Below are positions 48,814-59,747 of a DNA stretch of 64,000 bases, in pieces. How positions within the stretch are numbered: the stretch's first letter is position 1; every line of letters begins with the position of its first letter. This DNA comes from Cynocephalus volans (lineage: Eukaryota; Chordata; Mammalia; Dermoptera; Cynocephalidae). The stretch covers positions 78,775,918-78,839,917 of the forward strand of contig NC_084469.1 of the NCBI RefSeq assembly GCF_027409185.1, written 5' to 3'. A program made the translations under genes and the position numbers. Below the pieces are notes generated by a model. The model made no database searches. It was not told where the DNA came from and was given only the letters and a program-made list of their open reading frames with translations.

Positions 48814-49683
48814 AAAGTCTTTTTACTAAGATAAATCCAGCAAAACTTTTTGCATACACATATAATCAAAACTACCTTTCTGAAATAAACATTTGTATCT
48901 CTTTTAAAAATCCGATTACGATTTTATTTTTTTCTCAAGCTAATAATAAAGTTATATTTGAGAATGATAATTCTAACTCATAGCATTATATTAAAATAGT
49001 CACCTTCTTTATAAAAGGAACCTAGAGAACCGTAAGAATGTTGGATGAAACTCTTTCTTTTGCAATCCCTCTACTTTGTGAAATTATCACATATATAGAA
49101 GAGAAATTTAGATTCACACAACTTACACAAAATGGAATTCACTGACAAAGTTGAACGTATATTTTTTTCTGTACATTCCACCACTATAATCACAAAATTT
49201 ATAGATAAAGGCTTTATGTTAGAAACTTTGTAGCTAATTATCACTATGAAGATGTTCTGAAATCAAATTGATGCTAAACTATGTTTATAAAATTTTTGAT
49301 GTAAACATTTATCTCTATTAACATTGCAACATGAAGGTACATATTACCAAATGATGACACGATGTAGGACAGTTTTGAATAGAACTCAGAGACTCCTCTT
49401 TTTTTTCTTTACCTCTTATTTTTCAGCTTCTTTTCCAACTTCAGCCTTGTTTGTGTCTTCCTTTCCATATCCTCTGTCTTTCCTGTCTCCTTTTCCATTT
49501 TCTTTCCCTTCTGAAGATTTGGGAGAAGAGAGAGGAGGAGAGAAGGAAGCAGTGGTAGCAGAAGGAAAAAAAAAAAAAAGTCAAAAGAGAAGGCCAGAAG
49601 GAGATGAAGACGATCAAAACACAGAAAGAGAAAGGAGAAGATAGAAAAGAGGTCACTGGTATTTTTTTAATTAGAAAAGCACT
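48814..49683. other. no recognised feature
   Basis: AT-rich, then a purine-rich tract near 49520-49640 that produces Lys/Glu/Arg open frames on the plus strand. Compositional artefact; no protein claimed. Confidence 0.5.
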
Positions 49684-49703
49684 ACAGGCTCTCATCTTTT
49701 TTT

Positions 49704-49727
49704 GCGTGTCATCCTTGCGCAGGGGCC

Positions 49728-49778
<51 letters not shown>

Positions 49779-49784
49779 GAGCAC
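49704..49784 (-). pseudogene. U6 snRNA retrocopy, 3' truncated
   Basis: Read on the minus strand, all 81 bases equal the first 81 bases of U6 snRNA as I know it, from GTGCTCGCTTCGGC through the ACAGAGA-containing box to ATGACACGC. The 3' quarter, including the U-rich tail, is missing. Flanking direct repeats ACAGGCTCTCATCTTTTTTT at 49684-49703 and 49783-49802 are identical over 20 bp and overlap the first two bases of the copy. That is a target-site duplication from L1-type retrotransposition. No U6 promoter elements (TATA at -30, PSE) are expected to be carried, and none is seen, so I call it a processed pseudogene. Confidence 0.93.
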
Positions 49785-49829
49785 AGGCTCTCATCTTTTT
49801 TTAAGAACTGAAAAATAAAAAGAGAAAAA

Positions 49830-50150
49830 TAAAATGTTTCCTCTTACCCACTTTCCCAATCCCAAACCACTAATGGTTTACTGTGCGTCTTTCCAGACAT
49901 ATTCTATGTGTATAGGAAGCGTGGCATACAAATGGCATCAGGCAAACGTATTGCTCAGCAACTTGCTTTGGTTCATTTGATAATAAATCTCATGTATCTT
50001 TCGGTAACTTTATAGTTCTGCTTCAGATTTTAAAAATAGCTACATAGTATTTAATAGTATGGATTGGCTCTAATTCGTTTAAATAACACCTTGCTGTTGA
50101 ATATTGGAATTTTTCTCTTATTTGGCTATTATATAAACACACACATAAAA
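49830..50150 (-). mobile_element. L1ME-like 3' region
   Basis: 'gtgcgtctttccagacatat', 'cagcaacttgctttggttca', 'ctacatagtatttaatagta' and 'attggaatttttctcttatt' follow the antisense L1ME end. Confidence 0.7.
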
Positions 50151-50153
50151 ACA

Positions 50154-50237
50154 CAAGGGTACTTCAAAAAATTCGTGGAAAAAATCGTCTTATCTTTCAA
50201 TTTTATTTTTTCACAAACTTTTTTTGAAGTACTTTTG
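50154..50237. mobile_element. mariner-like MITE
   Basis: About 84 bp with terminal inverted repeats of about 28 bp: left 'caagggtacttcaaaaaatt', right reverse complement 'caaaagtacttcaaaaaaag'. A TA follows the right end (50238-50239) while the left shows CA, as expected for a decayed TA target duplication. Matches the 'gggtacttcaaaaagttc' mariner-type termini known from mammalian genomes. No transposase. Confidence 0.75.
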
Positions 50238-50239
50238 TA

Positions 50240-50759
50240 TATATATATGAATACACACATACACACATACATATATATACTGTATATACTGTATATAAGT
50301 ACTGTATGCCTATTATTATATATAAATGCACCTACTTTATATGTATATGTATTTTTACAAACAGGTATAGTAAGAAATGAAGGAAACATGGAATAGATAT
50401 ACTCAGAAGTCAAGAGAATGGTTGTCTCAAAAGAATGAGAAGAACTGACTTTATTTTTATCTAGTGTTTTATTTCTTTTAAAAAATATAAAAAACAAAAC
50501 AGATACTTTGATACTTATGATATTATTTTTTGTAATTTTCTGTATTTTTTCAGTTTTAGAGGTTCGATTTAGAAATACACACACACACAAAGTAGGGTGA
50601 CATCTTCATCCTGTAATACGCCCTATTTTCCTGTAGGCATGCACTTGAAGAGACTGTGCATGGGTTCATGACCATAGCCCCTGTGGTAGTCTTCTCAGAT
50701 TCAACCCCAGGATTAATGGAGAGTTCCTAGTTTCTTCCTTATTTTACTGCATGAGATCA
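50240..50759. other. no recognised feature
   Basis: AT-rich unassigned DNA with (AT) and (CA) patches at 50235-50320. Confidence 0.5.
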
Positions 50760-51366
50760 CTGGGAAGCAAGGAACAGAGGGAGTCACATAATTTCTCCCT
50801 TTTTATTCCATTCAAGCAAATATACTCACTGAGGAGAACTGCTGTGCTATATTGTTGCTCGTTGCAAAGTGGTGGCCAATCCAGGAACCCATCTCAAACG
50901 CTTTGCATGATTTCCTTTTTCCTCACCTTCACCACTCTGGGTTTGCACTTCCCAAAGAAAATATCAGCACTTAAATCCTTGCCCTGCCTCTCCTTTCTAG
51001 AGTACTCAGCACACTCCCATGACCCACATGTAGGTTATGATGTAGAATTGATGCAGAACCTTGGAAATTTTGGTCTAAAGCATTTCTAGAATCAAGGCAA
51101 TGGGGTTTAGTTGAATGCAGATGAAATTGTGGAGCCAGGTGTCCTAGATGCAAGCTGTGGCTTCTAGACCTTATTAACTCTGTGACCTTTAATCTCTCTC
51201 ATTGGTCTAATGGAAATAAATTACCAGCCTTTCTTATCTTGAAATGTCATCATCAAGATGAAGGTTTGAGAAAGTAACGTGTAAGTCATAAGGTAGTGCA
51301 CACATGTTAATTATTGCGGCCAAACAGGAATTTTGTTTAATGAACTCTGTTCCCTTTTCCGGTCAA
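50760..51366 (+). repeat. inverted duplication, arm A
   Basis: This segment is repeated in reverse complement at 53905-54578. A core, 50924-51254, matches 54028-54358 over 331 bp with two mismatches and no gaps. Beyond the core the arms differ at about 13% of positions toward 51366, with a 9-bp indel, and about 20% toward 50760. A diverged MIR-like sequence (from about 51140) is included in the duplicated unit, so this is a duplicated genomic segment and not two independent copies of a named transposon. Confidence 0.93.
51140..51320 (+). mobile_element. MIR-like fragment inside arm A
   Basis: 'attaactctgtgacctttaa', 'tctctctcattggtctaatg' and 'aagatgaaggtttgagaaag' resemble MIR sense order. 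The same sequence lies antisense in arm B. Confidence 0.45.
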
Positions 51367-51410
51367 TGTAAGGTCAGTGTTAAAAATTATGAAAGTTTTA
51401 GTTAGTTCAT

Positions 51411-51832
51411 TGTATTGGTTTCTTAGGGCTGCTATAGCAAAGAACTACAAACTAGGTGGCTTAAAACAACAGAAATTTATTCTCTTACAGTTCTGTAGGC
51501 TAGACATTCAAAACCAAGGCGGTGGCAGGAGTGTCCTTCCTCCAAGGTTAGAATCTTCCCTTTCCCAGCTTCTGGTGACCCTAGGTGTTCCTTGGCTGTG
51601 GCAGCATACCTTCAAGTCTGCCCCTATCTTCATGTGGCAATCTTCTCCACGTATGACTCTGTGTCTCCACGTCTCTCTCTTCCTATAAGGACACTGGTCG
51701 TTAGATGTAAGGTCCAACCTTAATCCACTATGACTCCATCCTGATTATTTCTAAATAAGGTCACATTCACAGGTACCTGTGATTAGGACTTCAAAATATC
51801 TTTTGAGGGGGACACAATTCAACTCACAATAG
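51411..51832 (-). mobile_element. MLT1-like LTR (ERVL-MaLR)
   Basis: 'tgtattggtttcttagggct', 'aggtggcttaaaacaacaga', 'attctcttacagttctgtag', 'ataaggacactggtcgttag', 'taaataaggtcacattcaca' and 'gggggacacaattcaactca' are a full antisense MLT1-type LTR. It lies in the spacer of the inverted duplication, just inside arm A. Confidence 0.75.
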
Positions 51833-52154
51833 GCATGTAACTTCTTAAAATGTATATGTGTATCTGTATATAATATCATAGATCTATGAAGTTAACAATA
51901 TGAAGAGAAAAGAAATTTTTATTAATAAGCAAAATATTCTAGCTCTTAGAAATCTCTCCTCCTCATCCATGTTCAAACTGCCACTCTTTCAGTTCAAAGT
52001 CCCCTGTCCAAATATATCATAGCTTAGTTCTACCACAGTAATTTAAGTCTGTGCCATGAAACCATCCTTTAAAGATGTCCTTTCAGGATTTTGACAACCA
52101 AATCATCTTGGCTAAGGGAAAAGAAGGAAAAATAGAGAAAGGAACTCACATTTT
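51833..52154. other. no recognised feature
   Basis: Unassigned spacer sequence. Confidence 0.5.
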
Positions 52155-52375
52155 CTTTCACATTTATTGAGCACTAATCATTACTCAAGGTTACAGTAAT
52201 TGTTTCATTTAATTATCATAACCAACCTGTAAACACTATGTTTGTGTTTACTTTATAAATGAGCAAACTGAAGGTCAAATAGTCAAGTGTCATGTCTAAA
52301 GACTCATAGTAAATAGGGAATGTGGGGTTCGAACACTGGTGTTCTGAATCAAAATGCCAAGAGAGCTTTTCTTAT
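52155..52375 (-). mobile_element. MIR SINE
   Basis: Antisense MIR: 'cacatttattgagcactaat', 'tttcatttaattatcataac', 'aaatgagcaaactgaaggtc', 'aagactcatagtaaataggg', 'ggttcgaacactggtgttc'. Confidence 0.85.
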
Positions 52376-52679
52376 TTTTGATTTAATTCTAGAGTAAATA
52401 CTGTGTGTGATCTAAGTTTCTATCTTATCTCTTCAGCAACTCAACAACATCTAAAATATAATCTGAACAGTGAAGGATGAATCCCCAAACTCTCTATACT
52501 CTAGTGCCCAAGTTTTATAATTCAAGAATCTCTCACTTTGGAATCTTCTCCTATACACTGAGTTTGAATGGCCCCAAATGCTAGGTTAAAGTTACCTCCT
52601 ACCATAGTCTTTGGTCATCCATTTATTCATCTATTTAATGAATATTGTTGGATATCTACTATATGTTAGGTGTGGGGTT
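52376..52679. other. mostly unassigned; L2-like start at 52618-52672
   Basis: 'ccatttattcatctatttaa' and 'gatatctactatatgttagg' recall the L2 'attgagcacctactatgtgc' block. The rest is unassigned. Confidence 0.4.
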
Positions 52680-53345
52680 CCAATTGAGATAGGAAATGCT
52701 CAGTTTCTATGGGTTCAGGTTTCAGGACACACCTCTGGGTTTCAAGCCACTCTCCAAGGTCTCAATCCCCTCCACTTGGCCCTCCTCTAGAGGAAAGTTA
52801 CTGTTGCTTGTTGGACCTGTTTTCAGTACCAACACAGGGAGATTGAGACCACAAGGGGTGGACTTATGCAAATCCAGTGGCAGAGCATGTTTTGTAGGAA
52901 GGAGTTATATAACTCTAGTAGCTTAGCATGCTTGGGAAAAGGAATTTAGACAAGCTTATACAACCCCAGTGACCGAGCATGCTCAGTGGAAGGGAGTTTA
53001 TCCTCTGAATTACCTTCCACTGGAGGCACTAAAGAGCACAAAATACTCTTGAATATGGTGCATGTGATAGGATTTGACCAATCATGCCCTAAAAAGAGAC
53101 CAACTGAGCATGTGCAAGACTATGTTACGTAACAGGGAGCCACCCCTTACACAATAGTGTGTGTTTCTTACTTTTGTGTTAAAGTTGGTGTGGGCCCTGC
53201 TCAGTCTCTGGAGCTGGGCTGCACTCTCTCTGTGAAATCTGTATCTCTTATTTGTTATGTTAAACCTGTTCTCACTTTCTTCTATGACTCTGCTCTTGAA
53301 TTCTTTCCTGTGGTGGAGTCAAGAACCTGGTGAGAGGACGGGGTG
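52680..53345 (+). mobile_element. endogenous retrovirus LTR-like element
   Basis: A roughly 0.65-kb block with LTR traits: repeated 'gcagagcatg', 'gcttagcatg' and 'accgagcatg' units, 'tgaccaatcatgccctaaaa' (CCAAT-like) near 53090, and a 3' part 'ctgctcttgaattctttcct' to 'ggtggagtcaagaacctggt' reminiscent of ERV LTR ends. No viral gene follows that I can identify. Family uncertain. Confidence 0.5.
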
Positions 53346-53711
53346 GGTTGAGGCCAACTATCAGGCCTCCCCAGACCCTCTCCTCCGGTATCATGATGGT
53401 GACTAAAACAAGCCCTGATAAAGCTTATAGTTTAATGGTATCTAAACATTGGCCCTACAGATCAGACAGCATCTCATTTTTGGTACCAAAGATGGAAATG
53501 ACTTTGATCCAATCAACCTAAAAAACAGAAGCCAAGGAGAAAGAAGCAATATGCACCCAACTGAAGGAGAAAGAAGCAACCTGCACCCAAATGATGTGAA
53601 TCATTTCATTCAGTTCCTATAGGATATAGAATGTTCCTTGTCTCACAGCCCAGTAAATGATATTGATGGAGAGACAGTCAGAAAGAGGGGGGTCAGGAAT
53701 GGGGGAGAGAG

Positions 53712-53742
<31 letters not shown>

Positions 53743-53904
53743 ATGAAGAAACTGCCCCCACCTCCCTGAGATAAAAGAATAATATCCATGCAGGTAACAG
53801 TTTGTTGCAAGATTTCCTTTTTCACATCATAGGGGATGGTTGAAAAAAACACACATAACCTACCTGAAGTTTTCACAACTTTATACATTTTGAAGATGAT
53901 CTGG
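53346..53904. other. possible ERV leader, 30-bp duplication, (AC)n
   Basis: Two tandem 30-bp units at 53534-53563 and 53564-53593 start 'aaggagaaagaagcaa' and contain 'tgcacccaa'. A 15-unit (AC)n lies at 53711-53740. Sequence downstream of the LTR may be residual proviral leader, but this is a guess. Confidence 0.5.
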
Positions 53905-54578
53905 TATTGGCAGAAAAAGGGAACAGAGTTCATTAAACCAAATTCCTGTTTGATAGGAATAATTAACATGTGTGTACTACTTTATGGCTTACATATTACT
54001 TTCTCAAACCTTATCTCTCTTCATCCTGATGATGACATTTCAAGATAAGAAAGGCTGGTAATTTATTTCCATTAGACCAATGAGAGAGATTAAAGGTCAC
54101 AGAGTTAATAAGGTCTAGAAGCCACAGCTTGCATCTAGGACACCTGGCTCCACAATTTCATCTGCATTCAACTAAACCCCATTGCCTTGATTCTAGAAAT
54201 GCTTTAGACCAAAATTTCCAAGGTTCTGCATCAATTCTACATCATAACCTACATGTGGGTCATGGGAGTGCGCTGAGTACTCTAGAAAGGAGAGGCAGGG
54301 CAAGGATTTAAGTGCTGATATTTTCTTTGGGAAGTGCAAGCCCAGAGTGGTGAAGGTGGGAGAAGAGGAAATGATATAAAGCATTCGAGGAGAGGGGTTC
54401 CGTTCCTGGATTGGCCACCACTTCACAATGAGCCACAAGGTAGCACAGAAGTTCTTCTCAGTGAGCACATTTGCTTGTCACACTGGACTTTTCCAGAAGG
54501 GCTGCAAAGAGGAACCGCAGAAGGGAGAAGAGAGGGGGAAATTTTCTGTCTGATTCTCTCCTGTTTATTGCTTCCCAT
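53905..54578 (-). repeat. inverted duplication, arm B
   Basis: Reverse-complement partner of 50760-51366. The near-identical core is 54028-54358; the only core differences are C versus T in 'gggagtgcgctgag' and G versus A in 'gtgcaagccc'. Arm B carries an extra 9 bp next to the core and extra sequence around 54480-54530 relative to arm A. A 60-codon frame is open in both arms only because the core is shared. Confidence 0.93.
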
Positions 54579-56349
54579 GAATTAATATTATCCCTGGTTA
54601 ATATTCACTTCATGAGAAGCTGACTCCTCTTCCACCCACTTTTGGGTGACCTTGTTTGCTCTCTGTGACTATAAATATATAGTCTAGAATCCAAAGAGAA
54701 GGTTGCCCTGCTTATGCCTACTCACCTTGATGACAGGCTTGTTATTAGAGGATTCTTCTCCTTTGGCTACTACAGTAGTTTTGCAGAGATGGTAAGAAAA
54801 CCAACTATGGTTCTCTTAGTGGCTCAAAATCTCAAGGTATACGGGAAAATGTTGTGAGGCCTCTATTGAGGCAGATGGAAGATCAAGAGGTGCTCACACA
54901 GTAGGAGCTTGTGTGCCCTCTGCTAGGTGTCTGACATGCTTTCTTTCTTAGGCATCTGCATTTTCTAGATGAGTAACAGGCTTCAAGAAGATGAGTCATT
55001 TGAGAAAATCAACTGAAGGAATATGCTGTCAAGCTCAAAATTTGTGCCCAGGTTATCTGCCATCAAAACCAGAGTTCATAAACACAGTGTTGTACTACTG
55101 ATGCTCATATTTCATCAAGTCTAAGACACCACTGATTGAAGTCAAACCAGTATTGGACATACAGTTAAGACATTAAAAACCAAAAAAACCCACTACCAAT
55201 TAAACTGACACACTGCTTTCTCATCAGTCAAAACTTTTACATTTTACCTATTGAAAGACTTATTTTAAGCCTATTTAGACACACTTTTATTATACATAGA
55301 ATGAGAAGTATACATAAAATAAATTTGTTAGTATATTCCTAAAATATATCCATTTTTGAGTAATGTTTCATCTGGGTTGTCAATGTCTGTCTGCACCATA
55401 CCACTAAGTGCTTTGGTGATGAACCATTGCTTAAGAGAATTTGCTATAATCTCAGGAATTTTCTTGCAAGCCACTGACACCCATTCTGTACACATTGATG
55501 CTCTTATGCAGACAATGACATATTAAGACTATCATCTGGCCAATTATGATATGCATCCCAATTTCAGGGACATGAAAAGGTGGAAATATGAATTTTAGAA
55601 TCTGTGAAGTATGAAAATTTTATCCCTGATCCATAATCTAGATGTTATCTTCCATTTAGAATAAAGTGTTTTTCTTCCATAACTTATGTGATTTCTGCTG
55701 TCTCTGTAGGCTTATTTGGGGAAAAAAATGTAGAAAATCTTCCTGTTGCTGGGTTTCAGTAATCCCAGCAACAACATTAATAATGAATCAAATTATTTCA
55801 TAAGTAAATCCAACCAACTCCATTCTTTGCAAGCTGAGATTAAACTGTGTTTGAGAGAGTTTCCCACTGAAACTCCTGGGCTTTTAATTTATGTGGAGTC
55901 TTAAATACAATTCATCATTTTATCTAATCTGATATCCAAGGATAGCTTTGTCAAAGCAGAGCGAAGTATTGGCAATCCCTCAGAAATCTCTGAAGAATGA
56001 ATAAAAGAAAAATGATTTAAAGCTGAAAGATTTAAGGAGAAGTTCGAAATCTTTTAAAAAACTGAATAACGAACCGCTTCTCCAATCTGCTAATGCTGGC
56101 TTTGGAATATGAATAGAAAAGCAGACTTTGGGAAATGGATCTTGGATATCATCTTGTCTACTGCAAGAGGCATATCTAGTACTCTGGCCAGATAATCATA
56201 CAGTGTGCTGATTCCCTAGCCCATGGTAACTTGCTCAGTGCCTCACTTACTCCACAAGAAATGCTCCCAGATTTTTGTTGATATTATTTATCATTGCCCT
56301 TAGAAGATATGGAGAAATACAAGCCTGTCCCTCATGTAGCAAAGGTGTT
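54579..56349. other. no recognised repeat; hairpin at 55744
   Basis: About 1.8 kb without a named repeat. A perfect 10-bp inverted repeat TGTTGCTGGG / CCCAGCAACA (55744-55753, 55764-55773) has a 10-nt loop. 55690-56130 looks little decayed. The segment near 55080-55560 might be an old DNA-transposon remnant, but I cannot name it. Confidence 0.4.
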
Positions 56350-56575
56350 ATACAGTACAGCAGTTAAAAGTATGTATTCAGACCCAGGTTTGAATTCCAG
56401 CTTTGGTACTTATTAGCTGTGTGACCTTAGGTTAATTCTTTAACTCCTCTGTGCCTTTTTCCCCCTTCATAAATAAAATAGATAACATAGCTGTGTCTAT
56501 CAAATGTTATAATTTTGATGGATAAATGCAAATACTTGTTAAGCACCAACACATAGTAGGTGCTTTTAAAATAAA
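56350..56575 (+). mobile_element. MIR SINE
   Basis: Near-complete sense MIR: 'acagtacagcagttaaaagt', 'ggtttgaattccagctttgg', 'attagctgtgtgaccttagg', 'taactcctctgtgccttttt', 'aagcaccaacacatagtagg'. Confidence 0.9.
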
Positions 56576-57364
56576 ACAAAAGTAACAGTTGTTTTTATTG
56601 ATTCAAGTTTTTATAATAAGCATAAATGAAATCGGTGTCCTTTGTTATGTCATATATCCACTCCTTCCTTCAATTTCAAAGGAAGAACCAGCATGGTCCC
56701 CTGGACTTTTTTTCTTCAGGGGTGTCTACCTCAGAAGATATATGGTTTTCCTAAATTCTGATAAATGGAGCTGAGAATGTTATGGATTGACGTACAGCCT
56801 GTTATGTGCATGAATGCAACATGCCTATTCTGCTTTCTTTTTGGTTAACTTAAAGTTTGCATTTTTTGCTACATCTAGACAGATGGAATTTATAGGGTCT
56901 TCTGGCCAAGGCAACTTGGACATTGCATTAAAAAAAAGAAAAATTGCCTGGCACCAAAGCACCTGCAGGATTGTAGTGTGACTCAGCCCCGCTTCAAGGG
57001 TTGCTTCTTTCTATTCTGTTACCTTCTGGTAAAGTTCTTTTTGGATTTGGATTTCTAGTGGAGAGAATCTGCATGTCCAGTACACTATTCTTTCAGTCAG
57101 GCTACTTGTTAGCCACCAGTCAGTCCCACCCAACCACATGCTGTCTTCATGAACAGGCCATGAACAGAGGCCATGTATGCATTACATAGTTGGAGGATAA
57201 AAGGCAAAAGTTGCCCTGGTAGCAAAAAGATTGGCATGTCTAGTGCAGAAACTCTGTGCCTGCTTTTTCCATTCATTGAAGCAAAAGTCAGCAAATCATA
57301 ATAAGCACATTTTTTTGTTCTAGAAGTTTACTGTTCCAAACTCAGAATTTCTGCCCAGATTTGC
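56576..57364. other. no recognised feature
   Basis: Unassigned; open frames of about 60 codons are not convincing. Confidence 0.5.
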
Positions 57365-57492
57365 TAGGAGAATATGGTCTCCATCAGAGCAGGGACAGGA
57401 GACTGAATCAAATTTCTTTGCCTCTGTATCCCCAGTGCCTTTTGTATTGTCCAGCCCGTGATAGGCTCTCATTACATATCCAACGAGTGAAT
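57365..57492 (+). mobile_element. L2 3' end
   Basis: 'catcagagcagggacaggag', 'ctctgtatccccagtgcctt' and 'gtgataggctctcattacat' are the L2 3' terminus in sense. Confidence 0.75.
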
Positions 57493-58053
57493 ATGTTGTT
57501 TCCTTGGCTGTGATGTATGTTTTAAATTAAAATATTGGTTAGCCAGCTGGAGTAGTCCTTGTCATTGCACTGAATTATTTTAAAGAAAGAAAAATGGAAA
57601 GGAGGAGGAATTGAGGGAGAAAAGATGAAAGGGTAGAGGGAAGGAAGAAACACAGACCCCAGTTCCTCTATGTAATCAAGTTGTGAGTGGCATTCTGCTT
57701 CTTTACACTGGTGGCTGTGGTCTGGTCTACACTTCCTTGCAGAGTAGTCCAACACCTTGTCCTAGTAACTGCCAAGAAATTTATGCTAGTTGGAGAATCC
57801 TTTGGATTATGAATGAAAATGAATGTCTGAAATGTTCTTGGTTTTTCTGTCTTTTTAAAAATTGTAATAATAATGATTGCCTGTGAATGTTTTTTTTTTT
57901 TGTTCAAGCAATAAGAAATGCAACAAAATGAAAGTTTCCTTCCCTCTTCTTGCCCTCAAACTCTGTCTTAATCCTCTATAGTATCCTCTGTTAACAGTTT
58001 GATGCCTATGGTTCCAGGACACTCTTTTGCAATATAACACAAGTATAGAGGGG

Positions 58054-58055
<2 letters not shown>
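57493..58055. other. no recognised feature
   Basis: Unassigned, with a T run at 57890-57901. Confidence 0.5.

Positions 58056-58105
<50 letters not shown>
58056..58105. repeat. (GT)n dinucleotide microsatellite
   Basis: About 24 uninterrupted GT/TG units. Confidence 0.97.
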
Positions 58106-59747
58106 ATTATATATATTTACCGAGAGATTGACATGGTTATTAGGCATGGATCTCAGAATACAGACTCAAAAGATACATGTCTTTATTTTTAGTAAATCAA
58201 CGTAATTTGACTCTGAACTTCTGTGCTTCCAATCTGGCAGGAAATTCAACCTCCAACTGAGGTCCCCAGCTCCCAAGGGTTGTGCCAAGGTCCTAGGGTC
58301 TTATGAGGCACTCTCTCATCATGCAGGTTCTTGGGGTCTTCTCATCATACTGGTTACTACTGGGATGTTCATTGTCTTTGGTTACATGGTCCTTTCCAGA
58401 AAGCCTTAGTAAAACCTTTACTGGTGGCAAGGACTCTTGGACGGGCAATACAGGGAGGAAACACCCTTTATCATCTAAACGGGCATTCTACGTACATGTG
58501 TTTATATTGTTTCAGGAGAACCAAAGATGAGGACATTATGGCACTTATCTGTGTAGAAAATAATTACAGTTAACTCACAAAACTATCCTTCTACTAAAAA
58601 TGAAGTTTCATTGGCCATTCTATCCTTTCTTTTTGATAGAGAAGTAACAGATTTCAATAAGCACAAGAAGAAAGCTTATTTAACCTCCTATCTGGTTCAG
58701 GCTCCATGTGCATGAAGGTCTTCACCAGTGACTGCTCTCTAGTGGTGCTAAGAACTAAGCTTCATGATTCAATGCAAGCACCATGCTATACATCATAGAG
58801 GAAACATCATTACTTGAATTGTGGGAAAGGTACTGCCAGCCTTGTAAAATCACCTCTAGAATCTTCTCATAATGCTTTTCTCCCTCTTTCCTCATTACTT
58901 CAAGGGTGCATTGATTAGATATTTACTTTTCTATGTTCATTTCCTTCTGTTTGTCCTACTCTTTGTCCTTATTTTCCTAACTGCAGCAGAAATCAGCCCA
59001 CTCCACTGTGAGAGATGAAATCCCTTAATGAAACCATTGGCATTAAAGACTCAGGCTCCTCACATATTGCCAATAACTGTCTTTAAAGTTTAAAGGAGAA
59101 GTGTGGACCGGAGTTTGGATGAGCTAACTTGGTTTCCAATTTAAACTGACCAGGTTGAACAATACATGGGAAGCACTGGAGAAGGATGAGGCTTGACCCA
59201 TTTCACATCACATAACCAACTTGAATTCCAACCAATTTCCAAGTCTTCAACTAAGTCAAGGAACTTTTAAAGATCTGTGACTTACAAAGTACATGTGCAG
59301 TCTGGGAACATTCATCAAGTTATCTTATCTGAGAGTGCCGTTTCCCCTTCTGTTCACCAAAATAGAAAAGTCAGTGCATTTGGGTGACATGCCCTTGGTA
59401 TGCAGTACAAGGCATCTCAGCCAAGTTGACATATGCTGTTAGATGTGAGAAGTCAGTTTTATCTTGCAGCTCCCCAAATTTCTATCAATTGGAGGTGCAG
59501 CTGCAATCTGAAATCTCAATATCCATTTAGGTAACATGTCAAACTCTAAAATTTATATTACAGTAGCTAACAGTACCGGGTATCCATCAAATTATGTGGT
59601 AAAGGGTAAGGAGGAAAATGCAAGAAATTGGAATGCTCCATCTTTTCAGCATGGTGTCCTGGTGGTTCTTTATTACTGTCTGTTCTAATCTCCTCCATTA
59701 TCACGTGATAGAAGGTTATGGGATTCTGACACATTTGTAGCTGTGGT
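58106..59747. other. no recognised feature
   Basis: About 1.6 kb unassigned. Sense open frames of 75 and 80 residues at 58303-58573 overlap one another without domain character. Confidence 0.5.

Noticed and set aside
49704..49784. Functional U6 snRNA gene
   Set aside because: Missing the 3' quarter and no snRNA promoter; flanked by retrotransposition duplications.
49324..49794. Lys/Glu/Arg-rich open frames of 106 and 117 residues on opposite strands
   Set aside because: Caused by a purine-rich tract; they overlap each other and the U6 insertion.
50971..54311. A 60-codon frame conserved in both inverted arms (50971-51153 minus, 54129-54311 plus)
   Set aside because: It lies wholly within the near-identical core, so its openness in both arms is automatic. 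The single difference is amino-acid changing and there is no family resemblance.
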